Positions 45,250 through 57,789 of a stretch of 64,000 nt of DNA are shown here, piece by piece (within the stretch, counting starts at the first letter, position 1; each line of letters begins with the position of its first letter). The position numbers and the translations under genes were made by a program. The stretch is from Siphonodentalium dalli (lineage: Eukaryota; Mollusca; Scaphopoda; Gadilida; Siphonodentaliidae). Location: the NCBI GenBank assembly GCA_032622095.1, contig CP136066.1, forward strand, positions 56,200,609 through 56,264,608, in the 5' to 3' direction. The notes below the pieces were generated by a model. That model saw nothing but the letters and a program-made list of their open reading frames with translations. It was not told the origin of the DNA and ran no database searches.

Positions 45250-47875
45250 TATTAAACATTTATCATGGTCAGTGTATGCATTTTAAAACACAGGGCAAGT
45301 TAGATTACATCATTTAATTGATATTCTAGTTAAAATAGTCTGTGAAACTACTTTAAAACCACATGTTATGCACCCTGTTTTGCCAACTAAACTATGAAAT
45401 ATAGATATGTTATTTGTTTTATTATCAGAGAAAAGCATTCTGCAAAGATATGGCCTTATACATGTTATAAACATGCAAATAGTGGCTTCATTTGGCCTTT
45501 CTTCCATCATTTAGAGAGTCAAATCTGAAGAAATTCCCTTAGTTTGATATTTATGATCCCATAATCCCATGAAATGGTATTTAAAACCTCAAATGTCAGT
45601 ATTTCCTATCAGATGGACATATCAACTAATAAATTAAACATTTCCCATGGTCATTACATGCATTTTAATATACAAGGCAATGTAGAAAACATCATTTGAT
45701 GGATATTTTACTAAAAATAATCAGTGGAAACTACATAAAAGCAATATTGTATGCATCCCTGTATAACCAAATCAAATTAAACTATGGATGTTGTATTGTT
45801 TATTTCACCTGAGACATGTATTCTGTTCAGATATAGCCTTATATATGTTATAAACATGCCAATAATGGCATAATTTAGGCTTTTTTCCCATAATTTAGAG
45901 GGTCAAAGCTGAATAAATTCCCTTATTTCAAATTTGTAAGATGCCAAGCCAGCTGAAATGGTGTATCAAACCTCAAATGGCAGTATTTCTTATCAGATGG
46001 ACATCTCTACCAATAAATTAAACATTTTTCATGGTCATTGCATGCATTTTAATATACAGGACAAGGCCGAAAACATCATTTGATGGATATTTTACTTAAA
46101 ATAGTCTGTGGAAACAACATAAAAGCCATGTTGTATGCATCCCTGTATAGCCAAATCAAATTAAACTATGGATGTTGTATTGTTTATTTCACCTGAGACA
46201 TGTATTCTGTTCAGATATAGCCATATATGTGTTATAAACATGCCAATAATGGCATAATTTAGGCTTTTTTCCCATAATTTAGAGGGTCAAAGCTGAATAA
46301 ATTCCCTTATTTCAAATTTGTAAGATGCCAAGCCAGCTGAAATGGTGTATCAAACCTCAAATGGCAGTATTTCTTATCAGATGGACATCTCTACCAATAA
46401 ATTAAACATTTTTCATGGTCATTGCATGCATTTTAATATACAGGACAAGGCAGAAAACATCATTTGATGGATATTTTACTTAAAATAGTCTGTGGAAACA
46501 ACCTAAAAGCCATGTTGTATGCATCCCTGTATAGCCAAAACAAATTAAACTATGGATATTTTATTGTTGATTTCATCAGAGACATGTATTCTGTTCAGAT
46601 ATAGCCTTATATATGTTATAAACATGCCAATAATGGCATAATTTAGGCTTTTTTCCCATAATTTAGAGGGTCAAAGCTGAATAAATTCCCTTATTTCAAA
46701 TTTGTAAGATGCCAAGCCAGCTGAAATGGTGTATCAAACCTCAAATGGCAGTATTTCTTATCAGATGGACATCTCTACCAATAAATTAAACATTTCTCAT
46801 GGTCACTGCGTGCATTATGCTATATAGGGCAAGGTAGAAAACATTATTTGATGGATATCTTACTTAAAATAGTCTGTGGAAACTACTTAAAAGCAATATT
46901 GTATGCATCCCTCTATAGCCAAATGCAATTAAACTATGGATATTTTATGGTGTATTTTATCAGCGACATGTATTCTGTTGAGATATAGCCTTATACATGT
47001 CATTAACATGCAAAATAGTGGTTTCATTTGGGCTTTCTTCCATTATTTAGAGAGTCAAATCTGAAGAAATTCCCTTAGTTTGATATTTATGATCCCATAA
47101 TCCCATGAAATGGTATTTTAAACCTCAATTGTCAGTATTTCTTATCAGATGGACATATCAACTAATGAATTAAACATTTCCCATGGTCATTACATGCATT
47201 TTAATATACAAGTCTATGTAGAAAACATCAATTGATGGATATTTTACTTAAAATAGTCTGTGGAAACTACATAAAACCAATATTGTATGCATCCCTCTAT
47301 AGCCAAATGCAATTGAACTATTGATATTTTATTGTGCATTTTATCAGAGACATGTATTCTGTTGAGATATAGCCTTATACATGTTACTAACATGCAAATA
47401 GTGGCTTCATTTGGGCTTTCTTCCATAATTTAGAGAGTCAAAGCTGAATAAATTCCCTTAGGTTTCAAATTTAAAAGATGCCAAGCCAGCTGAAATGGTG
47501 TATCAAACCTAAAATGTCAGTATTTCTTATCTGATTGACATCTCTACCAATAAATTAAGCATTTCTCATGGCCATTGCATGCATTTTAATATATAGGACA
47601 AGGCAGAATACATCACTTGATGGATATTTTACTTAAAATACTTTGTGGAAACTAAATAAAAGCCACATTGTATGCTTTCCTATATAGCCAAATGAAATTC
47701 AACTATGGATAAATTGGATATTTTATTGTTTGTATCATCAGAGACATGCATTCTGCTAAGATATAGTCTTTTGTGTGTTATAAACATACAATAGGTGCAT
47801 GGCCTCATTGGGCTTGCTTTCATAATACAAGAGAGTCAACTCTGAAGAAATACCATCGGTTTGAAATTGGTAGCA
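45250..47875. repeat. Satellite-like array, about 6.8 units of ~384 bp
   Basis: CAGTATTTCTTATCAGATGGACAT-type sequence recurs at 45,598, 45,981, 46,364, 46,749, 47,133 and 47,518 (steps of 383-385 bp). Two subtypes exist: one with GATCCCATAATCCCATGAAA (first and fifth junctions) and one with GATGCCAAGCCAGCTGAAAT (second to fourth, and sixth). The middle units are nearly identical and the outer ones more diverged. The 60-66 codon minus-strand frames are by-products. Confidence 0.93.
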
Positions 47876-48160
47876 TCTTCCATCCTTATATAAGAGGGGT
47901 ATATACCAGCTTGAAGTACCGGTTTAATTAATAGGTTTAATGCAAGGGGCCACCAGAGAGGTTTGTCTAGTTCGGGATGGTGTGGCAAACCACCAACTGG
48001 AGATTTCAAGGGAGGCCTCCTCAATGGCGACCCACTATATTGTGCAAACAAAATTTTATTAAAATTGTATAAAGGTCAGCATGCCCTAAGCGCATTGAGA
48101 AATAGATAAAACACTTACTGACAGATTGCCAATAACAAAATTACAGCTGTTGAAACTATT
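47876..48160. other. Non-coding stretch
   Basis: Contains GAGGCCTCCTCAATGGCG and an AT-rich flank; nothing recognised. Confidence 0.3.
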
Positions 48161-48430
48161 GTTATGTAAACAAAACTGTTACAGTGATTTGTCAACAAAT
48201 ATATAATTCTAGCTGTATTATTAGTTCAAATATTTAACTATGAATAACATTTTCAGAATATTTAATCAACAGGTTGGACCTTTTCCAATGTTATGTAAAC
48301 AAAACTGTTACAGTGAGTGACTTGTCAACAATTATATAATCCTATAGCTGTAGTATTACATGTAGTTCAAATATTTAAGTATGAATATGAATTTCAGAAT
48401 ATTTAATCAACAGGTTGGACCTTTTTCAAT
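48161..48430. repeat. 129 bp tandem duplication
   Basis: GTTATGTAAACAAAACTGTT starts at 48,161 and 48,290; TTAATCAACAGGTTGGACCT closes each unit. A few substitutions and short insertions separate the units. Confidence 0.9.
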
Positions 48431-48489
48431 GTTTACCACAAAATTTTGATCACAATTTTGCTATCGTTGGACTTTTACAGTTATTCTAT

Positions 48490-48820
48490 TACAGCAGTAA
48501 TTTGTACATAACAATTAATTCTTGGTTTAGAAATATTTTCTTTAAGTATTTCTTAACTTAGAAAAAAAATCTTGAAACAAGAAATATATATTTAATTTTT
48601 GAAGCCATTTTCTTAGTAAGGAAATTTTTTCTTGTTTCAAGACTAAAATCTATCTTTTTTGAGAAAACTATCTTTTGTCTGGTGGGAGTTTCTTAAATTT
48701 TCTTGATGTAGCAGACTTTGGGGGTATATTTCTCAAAATAAGATTTATTTTCCTGTTTCAGGAAATAGTTTTTCTTGTTTCAAGATATTTTATCTTATTA
48801 AGAAATTATTTTTGGCAGTG
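48490..48820. mobile_element. CACTG inverted terminus, right (EnSpm/CACTA-like)
   Basis: On the minus strand it begins CACTGCCAAAAATAATTTCT then AAGATAAAATATCTTGAAAC, and continues with AAGAAA and TCTTGAAACAAG repeats. It pairs with 35,968 onwards. TG follows at 48,821-48,822. To its right an ACGGT-rich stretch ends in AACAGTG (48,936-48,942), that is a CACTGTT terminus on the minus strand, so a second CACTG-type end may be nested here. Confidence 0.6.
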
Positions 48821-48945
48821 TGGTTACGGTCTGCCAGTTACTTAAACGGTTTTTTTTAATACCGTGGACCATGCTACGGCCTGACCGTATGTTTAACGGT
48901 CAAAGGTTGGCAGCGATGTTGCGCGGTCTTTTTTTCTAACAGTGT

Positions 48946-49800
48946 ATGTACGCACTCATAAGTAAAGCCAGACAAAATAACCTCTCTTATGGCACCGTTC
49001 TTGAAATTTACGAAAAAGCAATAACCCACATAATGACATATGGAGCCGAAGTATGGGGTTTTGAAAACACCACCTGCCTAGAAAAGTTAGAAAGTTGGTT
49101 CCTTGAATTTGCACTTAACCTACGCAAAACCACAAATAAATGTTTCGTTTATGGGGAGACGGGTATGTGCCCAATTGCTCAAAAGATACAATTGCGATGT
49201 CTAACATATTCGAATAAACTTATGAACATGCAATGCAACAGACTCCCACTTATACTCTATTATGCACTGTATAGCTATGGCTGCACAAACAATTGGAGCA
49301 ATGGTTGGTTGACTTCATACAAAAAGACTAAATAATCTCGGCCTATCCAATATCTGGTAGACCAAGCAACTATCAACCCACCATCTTTCAATAGACTCAA
49401 CAAAGGTCGAATACAAGACGCATTTTACTATCATGGCATGGTGATATAGTAAAATCTAATAAATGTGCCTTCTACAGAATCATCAAGACTGACTTTTCAA
49501 AGGAAACATACCTCTCTTTATAGAAAACCAAACAGTATAGTAACGCGTCTGATTAAATTTCGTACAAGAATTCCTAACACACTAAATGTGACGTTGAACT
49601 TGGTGATGAATACCATATCATACTCAAATGTGAAAATATCTTAAATCATACTTATTACACGTGTCCCAATGCCCACAAACTCAATGCCCTCTTCACGTGC
49701 ACAAATAAAACAATCCTCACCAATCTTAGCCGGTTCATCCGAGACGCCCTTCGCCTAATGGAGCCCCCTGTGAACATTGAAGCACTCCCACCCAAATCCC
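48946..49800 (+). pseudogene. LINE reverse transcriptase C-terminal relic
   Basis: The first frame gives ALISKARQNNL, then THIMTYGAEVWGFEN, LESWFLEFALNLRKTT and VYGETGMCPI, the thumb/connection pattern of non-LTR RTs (TYGxEVWGF, L..L+KTT). Past the stop at 49,335 short stretches in changing frames still read RLNNLGLSNIW, KCAFYRIIKTDFSKETYL and GDEYHIILKCE (the C-terminal knuckle). It starts directly after the CACTG terminus. It may be the same LINE group as 4,789-5,640. Confidence 0.7.
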
Positions 49801-49904
49801 ACTACGTACGTCCATATATAGCGCTATATACGTTGGTAGAGTTAGGATTCTATTCTCGATCTGGAAAAATCTAGCTACATCTCTTGTCAGAGCACACTAC
49901 CATT

Positions 49905-50700
49905 GTTACAATAGTTTCCAGATTTATTTGTAAAGCACACCCATTTTCAAGAGTGTTCAATGTCGTACAGCGCACGGGTTACGTGTCTTGGTCAATACAC
50001 GCTCAACTGGAATTTCCAGTTAATCCCACAGGATGTGGTGCTCTTAGTTGGTCGTCAGAGCATTCTAGTATAGTTATTTATCAGAATAACAAAACTAAAT
50101 GGAGCACAGTTCAATACAAAAATTAAAACAAAAATATATTTTAATTTAAAGCAACATGGCGGTTTGCAACCTAACATACATCTGTTTCCATTTTTAATTT
50201 TTCCCGGTATCGAAATAGGTCTACAAATACTTAAACTACATTTCGGTGGGCATTGTTTATGCCAGCAAGACGCATTAAAAAAACAAAAAAACGTCCATTA
50301 CCCTGCAGGGAGCCCCACACATATATAAGCATATAGAAGAGTGTCGTCTGCTCATGTTTGTCTGGGGCTCTGTATGGGTGAAATTATAAAATTGTTAAAG
50401 AATACAAGAAAAAATTATTAAAATTGTAAAAAATTGTTAGGCCAATGCATTCTCTTATATATGCGAGGCGACCTATGGTCGACTCGCATATATAAGAGAA
50501 TGCATTGGCACAGGGTAAAAAAATCCCGACTTCCGACTGGATTTGATATGGCGGGTCACATATTGCACGGCATGGAACAGAAAAGAACGTTCCGTGTTAG
50601 TCTATTCCTGATTGGTAATAATAAAGAGCGTTTGTTTCCCCTCTGTGCGATAAATTGAAAACGGCTGCAACATGGCTGTGGCCATGAATAGTATTTTCAG
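49905..50700. repeat. Long inverted arm, left
   Basis: TTTATTTGTAAAGCACACCC, TCAAGAGTGTTCAATG, GGTATCGAAATAGGTCTAC, GCAAGACGCATT, CGTTCCGTGTTAGTCTATTC and GAAAACGGCTGCAA all recur in inverted order and orientation at 57,790-58,390. The arm is interrupted by a hairpin element at 50,298-50,515. Confidence 0.8.
50298..50515. mobile_element. Hairpin MITE related to the 5.1-5.5 kb element
   Basis: The 68 bp palindrome with GCCAATGCATTCTCTTATAT (50,442-50,510) and the spacer AATTATAAAATTGTTAAAGA match the interior of 5,078-5,469. TTACCCTG and CAGGGTAA bound it. The right inverted arm lacks it at the corresponding place. Confidence 0.65.
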
Positions 50701-50987
50701 AGAAAATGAAGCCGGCATATAAATAATTCGTGTATTAAATTAATTTGAAAGTCCGAATGAGCCATGTCATGTTTAAAGTCACTTGGCTGTTTCCGCTCAA
50801 CAATACACATAATAACTTTCGCTTTTGAATTGTTCTCGGTATTGCCACTTACTTGAACTACTTTTCTACGGGCAATATATATGTCCCCGGAAGACGCATT
50901 GAAATAATAAAGAACAAATGCAGCTTTGAACACGGTGTGAAGCCGGTATGTGAATATTTCGTGTATCTGACGACCTATATATATAAC

Positions 50988-51544
50988 TAGCAGGTGACCC
51001 GACTTCGTCCGGGCTTTGGCATTGAATTGACCATTTTGAAGGTCAAGGTCAGGTCGGGGTACGATTTGACCCGTCCAAAACACTCCCCCGACAAAAGTAC
51101 CCTAATTTAATTTGAGTTAATTCTGCCTTTTTAATGAAGAGAAATGATGGTACCCGTCCCGTGATGGTACCCGTCCCTAAAAGAGGTACGTTTGTGGGTG
51201 CCCGTTTCAAGGTGAAGATCACCTCGGGCGGAAAAACTTACCCGATGAAAATCTCCCCCGTTCCTTGGAACCCCTAAATACGAAGACAGACATAAGCCCG
51301 CCACTGGCGTGATTCGTCTCATGGCTTTGTTCGAAAAAGCAATTGTAACAGCTTCCGAGACACGTATGCTGCACCTAGGTGTAAAATTTCGTCGAAATCC
51401 GCCAGTTTTACCCGATTTGACATTGAATTCATCATTCTCAAGGTCAATGTAAGGTCGGGGTCACAATTTAACCCGTCCATGACACTTCCCGTGGGTAGCA
51501 AGTTTGAGCTCAATCGGTTCGAGTCTATAAAGGACACACACATA
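50988..51544 (+). mobile_element. Family A fragment followed by B/C-type fragments
   Basis: ACTAGCAGGTGACCCGACTT and AAGGTCAAGGTCAGGTCGGG (family A) to about 51,110, then GATGGTACCCGTCCC twice in tandem, GGAAAAACTTACCCGATG, CCGCCACTGGCGTGATTCGT and an ACACACACATATATATC tail. Confidence 0.6.
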
Positions 51545-51977
51545 TATATCATTTGTGGGTACCCGTTTGAATGTGAAGATCACCTCGGGCGGAAAAACTG
51601 ACCCGATGAAAATCTCTCCCGTTCCTAGGAAGCCCTAAGTACGTAAGAATCACACAACACGCTCATGTCTGGATTCAGTCACGCTCACGTGTGGACCCAG
51701 ACGTAAGAATCACATTACACGCATACGCTCTTTATCAACGACACTACGGATACGAACGCTCTTTAACTATCAACACGATTAAACCCACAGTGCCAATGAC
51801 GGTCATTTTTGTGACTGGGTGTGGAGAATGGGTGCTCCGAGCTACTCCAAAACGGCGGTAAACACTGCCCGTGGATTTTAAACCTTAGATTGGAAGTTTG
51901 AGCTCAATCGGTCCAGCCGTTTTCCCGGCCATAGCTAACAGACAGACAAACAGAAGTCCCAAAATATATATTAGATG
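51545..51977 (+). mobile_element. Family C short element, copy 2
   Basis: TCATTTGTGGGTACCCGTTT to CCCAAAATATATATTAGAT, collinear with 12,607-13,019, including both ACGCTCTTTA motifs and the CCCGGCCATAGCTAACAGAC tail. Confidence 0.7.
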
Positions 51978-52959
51978 AGTCTTGTTCTTCCTTCCAAATT
52001 ATGTAGACAACATTTGGAAGCTCGAATGCGCCATGTCCGTTTAATATAAATTCACTCAGAAGTATTTCAATGTTGTCTAAAAATTAGGAAGCAGATACCT
52101 ATGGGAACTGTTTTTATTCTGCTTCCGATGATGCTACTATCATTCCACTATTTTGGGTTGTATTATATGTTGAAATATGTCAAATAGTAATTGCTGGAAA
52201 GAACCTGGGACCCATTCATTCATGGCAAGCACGTGTCAGTCTGTTGTAGCGGCGCCCTTTCCTGCGAACGATGGATAAAGGGCATCCCCCGCTGTGTAGT
52301 GTCGGCATATAAGTTGCCAGCTAAGGTATTATATAACATAATGTTTGATTGTTTTTCGGTATCGAAATAGGTTGATAAATACTCGAAATACTATTCTACG
52401 GGCATTATATGCCACAGAAAGGCGCACTGGAGTCATAGAAAATACAACTTTGAACACGATGTTTGGGTCCCAAAACAAACAACAGCCATATGCACGGCAT
52501 AGAACAGAAAAGAGCGTCCCGTGTTAGTCTATTCCAGATAATTATGATAAACACAAAGAGCGTTTGTTTGACTCATATGCGAAACGTTGAAAACAGAGGT
52601 AAAACTGCTGTGACCATGCCAAGTATTTTTCAGAGAATATGAAGCTGGTATATCAACATTTCGTGTATTTGTCAACCTATTTTATACCTCCCTCTAAATT
52701 GCGTAAACAACATTTGGAAGCTCGAATTATCCTTGTCTGTTTAAATGTATAATATAGCCGTCGATGTGTCCCGCGGACAGGCGAACAATTGACAACGTTC
52801 ATCAGCGAATATGGAAACAATGTATTGTATACCTTTGGAAGTGTTTTCGTCTCCAACCTGAAAACAACGCTGTAAGGACACAATCTTGTAATCTGATGGT
52901 ATATCGGGAATATAGCAGACCATTTCAATTGGATGTCAATGTCCAAGGACTGAGCACGG

Positions 52960-53134
52960 ACACTAACACAGTGAACGAGGCTTTGGTGCGTCGATCCATA
53001 CAAAGGTTCAATTAATACACAATCGTAATATGTGTGCATATGACTTGTTTGAAACGATGAACATTTCGATGTTCTTTGTGTGTATTTCTTGACCACCATA
53101 TTGTGCATTCTTCCTAAATGTTATATGTACCAGG
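52960..53134. repeat. Segment S, left part
   Basis: Matches 28,535-28,715 and 32,509-32,689, with small differences such as one ACACAAT unit fewer. It ends at CCAGG (53,130-53,134), the target of the next element. Confidence 0.85.
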
Positions 53135-55291
53135 GGCCTGTTTCATGAAGTAAGGTCATAAGATTATCTTAAGATGGACTTAATCTAAGGTGGATCTTAT
53201 GATGTAACTTTTCCGTTTCAAGAACGCATTTCACAAAACAAGATTAAGTCCTACTTAAGTAGTAAGTTAAGTTCCCGCTCATTTAGACTGGTTATCGACA
53301 ATTTTCTACAGTCCGGAACGAAAAAATGTGGGCTTGTGCAATCTTTATGTACGGCATTGAGAGGTTATCGAGAAAGAGCCGAGTCCGGGTTGACATTATT
53401 GTGTGACAGGGATGCTGGATAGCGGCTGGGGTGGGGTGGGCGAATCAGCGCATGTATCTTAGTGTCTATAGTCAATGCATGGCCTTATATTCGCATATGG
53501 ATCTTAGACTTGTATGAGTTCCACGATGTGAATTCGAACATGAGTACATCGCAGGCTTTTAAAATGACGAGCTTTGCGTTTACTGACGAGTGGCGGTGTC
53601 AGAAATAAGACAATATAATTATATGGATCTATGCATGACTGCGACCATGCATTCACGCCGAGTTAATCAACTGAGAGCAATGATCAGGCGGCGATTTTTT
53701 TTATGTGAGCCGACATAACTCGTATATTATCGACCACCGCTCTCTACGTGTAGCAATAATAAAAATAAATCGGCGATGTCATCAGGACACACATAGGTCA
53801 TTTTTCGATTCAAAGGGAAATGATAAATATTTGTTAGAGTAACTTTTTGATTATTTTTATGCAGATGTTTCATGTGGTTGTCATACCATGGATATATATA
53901 TAAAACTACGTTTTCGTTAGCACACTCGTATTAAGGGGTGTCATCGTTACGGGTGTGTATATCATATATACAGTATGCTGTACAACGGTTATCCCACCCC
54001 TGCAAAAAAGAACATGACAAAAATTTGGACAGCCTTGAAAATCACGACATATGGGCGTGGGCATAAACTCAATAAAAATAATATTCTCTATAGAAAATTG
54101 TCACTATTTCTAAAACATATTTTGATAAAGAGCGTTTATATTACCTTTCCTATATGACATATCTTCTTTGTAAACAGCCGACGGAAATTTGGAAAGAGGA
54201 AAGAATCAACACATTAATTGATCTCATTTTACCCCATCTCCCACACACACATGGAATAACATAGAGGAGATTGTGAGCTTTGAGCTAGGCCATAATTCTT
54301 ATCAAAAGTTTAATTCGTGGGTAATACAATTTTATAATATATATTATCTATAGGTCACATACACAGCTGATAATTGACTATATCCTACATTCGACGAGGC
54401 TCGGGGTGGCTAGTTGGTCTCTGTGGGGAGGGGGGTACATCGTGCAATTTCCATCTGCATCCGCCCCTTAATTGAACCGGGCCAAACTTCCATGTTCGCG
54501 AAATGCCATGTCCACCACACACGTTTGATTTAAACTTTCCAATTGGTATCTCAAATATTCCAACAGTTCGAAATTTCTAACCTGACGCCCCTAAAGTTGG
54601 TGATTTTCGGTTGCTGCTGTTTGTCTAAAACAACACATTCCTTTAGTTAGAAATTCAAACAATTGAAACCTATATATAGTGTACGATTAATGTTCTTGTC
54701 AGGCATGAAATTTCCAATTGCTAAACATTTTGACCAAAGTGTGTGTGTGGTGGGGGGGGGGGGGGGTAGACAACACACAAACCCCATTCGCATGTCCCTG
54801 ATGATAAGTATGTACTCTGAATTGTTTTTACCAAATTAACTCTATGGTTATACGGTGGGGGGGGGGGGGGGTTGCCCTCTCCAAACTTTGGTTTTGGAAT
54901 GTTTGAGGTACCAGTTGGAATGTTTACACCCAGAGAATTTGGTGTTGTTTAAGGGGGTGTAGTTGGACATTTCGAGGCGAACACCCCCTCTCACTCTGTA
55001 GCCACGACCCTGTATACCAGACGACGAATTGCCCACCCAGACAAAGTACAGATATCTCCGTAATTGCAAAATAACATAGGCCGCCATACGTTTGATCGAT
55101 ATGCCACTTATCACGTGGGTCTTAACTTTAAGATTATCTTATGACACCTCACAACAGTCTTAAAGTTAAGACCAAAGTTAAGACCATCTTAAGTTAAGAC
55201 CTTGTTCGTGAAACGCACTTATGACTGAAGTTTGAACTTATGACCATCTTAAGTCCCAACTATGTCATAAGTTGCTTTCATGAAACAGGGC
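53135..55291. mobile_element. 2,157 bp TIR element (GGCCTGTTTCATGAA ends)
   Basis: The left end GGCCTGTTTCATGAAG and the right end CTTTCATGAAACAGGGC are inverted repeats; TTAAGATGG/CTTAAGT-rich subterminal sequence follows on both sides. CCAGG is duplicated (53,130-53,134 and 55,292-55,296). The same segment without the element exists at 28,700 and 32,675 (TACCAGGCCTCTACC), an empty site. The interior carries G-runs at 54,750-54,770 and 54,855-54,875 but no transposase ORF, so it looks non-autonomous; the superfamily is unassigned. Confidence 0.85.
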
Positions 55292-55296
55292 CCAGG

Positions 55297-55945
55297 CCTC
55301 TACCAATTACTGGTCAATTGTCTTGAACATTAGTACATATTTTTGCATCTATGGAATCTTATGCACATGTAATTACGAGCTCTGTTGTATTTTGTTCAGT
55401 AAAGCTGTCCTCATTGTTCAACTTAGAAATATTGTTTGGCAACATGCATGTACTCAATTGTGTCTGAGTTTGGACTCCTTCGTTTCCAAATGATACTTAA
55501 CACTTGACACAATATGTTTGATATATAACATTGATGGGAGCCTGTCCGCATACGAATATCAACTCGGTCTGCATAGTGTAATTTTATTTTCGTATAGTGA
55601 TATGGCTACCCTTAAATCCACATATCGGTTTATATACTCACACTGGCGTATTGGTAAAGTTCTTGTTATTACACCAGGCTAAGAAAATCCCCCAAAATAC
55701 AGACAATTTTAATTCATGTAGTCCACCTTTAAATTAGTGCATTGGAATTTGCAACGGCGCGAGTACAGGGGAAATTTATCAAAAGATGGGTCGTTTCTGG
55801 CTGTTTTTTGTGTGCATATTCAATGTTCCCATTGTACGCGAGTCAAGAAGAGTCACGACTTTTGATGTGCATTTTTGGCAGAACTGGGTTTCGAATTAAA
55901 GTCACATGGCCGTTTGTCCTGCAAAATAACCTAATAATATTCGCA
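55297..55945. repeat. Segment S, right part
   Basis: Near-identical to 32,690-33,330. Here it runs on into CTCGGTATCGGAATAGG, the internal repeat of the 50-58 kb composite, whereas the 33 kb copy is cut by LINE sequence. Confidence 0.85.
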
Positions 55946-56229
55946 TTTGAATTTTTCTCGGTATCGGAATAGGTCGATAACTACTCGAAATATTATTCTG
56001 CGGGCTGTTCCTGATATGGTAAAAATAAGGAGTGTTTGTTTAACTTATGTGCGAACATTTGAAAACAGCTCGACAATATAGCTGTAACCATGACAATTAT
56101 TTTTAAGAAAATATGAAGCCGGTATATCAATATGTTGTGTATTTGTCAACCTATCTTATACCTACTTCCAAATTACGTACACAAAATGTGGAAGCTCGAA
56201 TGAGCCATATCAGTTTAAAGCATGGCGTC

Positions 56230-56815
56230 TATGAGTGTGTAAATTGTGAAACAACATCCAAACAGACTCTACATGTAGAAGGCATAACTCCTGAAATAAA
56301 ATTAGGACCGGACTGATTTCCGATATCCTACAATATAGGCATATAGTCATATAAGTAGAAGCACATGTGGACATCATTGGTTAACATCGAAGTTATGAGC
56401 TGTTGTGCCTATATATGTCGCGAAATAGACATCCGGGAAATAATTCAGGAGGCATACCTCCTAATATACTTCGGACATAATTGGTTTTCGACCACATTCA
56501 AGATATTCGTGAGTATACACAATAAACCAAATTTGACGAGAATCGGATTACGTTTATTGAAATCATCGTCCATGAAATTTCCTAGAACCTATATGCCGCA
56601 CTCATGTTAATTCAATTATGTCTTTTCTGTTTACATGCACGTGAAATTGACATTTGTACTCGGTATAAACGAATTGGCTCTGCCTATATATGTGGAGTAA
56701 ATCTTTGAAATGTATTCCTGGGACACTTGAAATATACAAATATGATGTTCACATGTAAAAAAATATGATCCAGGTAGAACACCTTGTAAAATGGCATATC
56801 GGGCTTAAAGCTCCA
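56230..56815. other. Non-coding stretch
   Basis: Lies between two internal direct repeats; nothing else recognised. Confidence 0.3.
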
Positions 56816-57789
56816 TGTCGGTTTGCGCTCCAGAATACAAGTAGTAATATATTCACTTTTGAATCTTTACCGGTATCGCAATAGGTCGATAATTACTTGC
56901 ACCTTACCTTCAAACGGGCAGTATATGCCCATGAGAGCTGCACTGAAGTCATAATAAATACAACTGCATGTCAATACGGTGTTTAGGTCCAAAACAAACA
57001 ACAGCCATGACAGTGCACGACATGGAACATAAAAGATGTTCCGTGTTAGACTATTCATGATATAAATAAAGTGTGTTTGTTTCACTTCTTTGCGAAAAAC
57101 TGAAAAATGGATGTCATATTGGCAAGTATGTTTTTCAGAGCGTATGAGCCGGTAGATCAATATTTCCTGTTTTATCAACCTATCCTATATACCTCCATCC
57201 AAACTGAGTGGACACTATTTGAAAGCTTGAATGAGCTATGTCCGTTTGAGGTAACTCCGTCTCACCCAAGTGTTTATGTCAAAATGTGCAGCTTGGCAAT
57301 CTACATTACATAATTATATAGTTCACTTGGTATATGAGAAAGACACTCTGTACATATAGATTAGCTTCTTGGTCAAACCTATTGTTTTGTAACCGAAAAT
57401 AACACAGATTATAACATACCGTTATATATGCTAGGCTGAATAAAAAAATCAAAACGTGTTAAACTTCTCTTTTGAAAGTCGACATCTGGCCACGACAACC
57501 TCCTGCTAATGAGCTCATCGGCCCAATATCACTATTTTCTGGTATATGTGACATACAAATGACGGTTGTATAGTGTCAAATCGGACAAGACAACTTTGCA
57601 ATTAGAACTCGGAAATGTAACATGGGGTCAATACTATAACACATATTGTCAATAATATAGTGATCCTGCCTTTTTGTGAAATGTCACCAGCGCTTGTGCA
57701 CCCGAGTATTATCAAACCCGCTTATTAGTAAGAATCTACAGAATATGGCGATTAGTTGTAACTACATACTTTATTAAATCTTCAAAAGG

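Larger units (their letters stand above)
50701..57789. repeat. Composite interior with diverged direct repeats
   Basis: Markers CTCGGTATCG.AATAGGTCGAT, GGGC..TATATGCC, CGCA.TGAAGTCATA, GTGTTAG.CTATTC, AAGAGCGTTTGTTT and GGAAGCTCGAATGAGCCAT recur in order at about 50,845-50,960 (partial), 52,020-52,060, 52,355-52,740, 55,950-56,220 and 56,868-57,245. They also resemble the arms. Insertions break the series at 50,990-51,977 (families A and C) and 53,135-55,291. No ORF fits a transposase. Confidence 0.65.

Noticed and set aside
52677-53108. 143-codon minus-strand frame
   Set aside because: Covers two different dispersed repeats (internal repeat of the composite and segment S); in the other copies of those repeats the frame is not kept.
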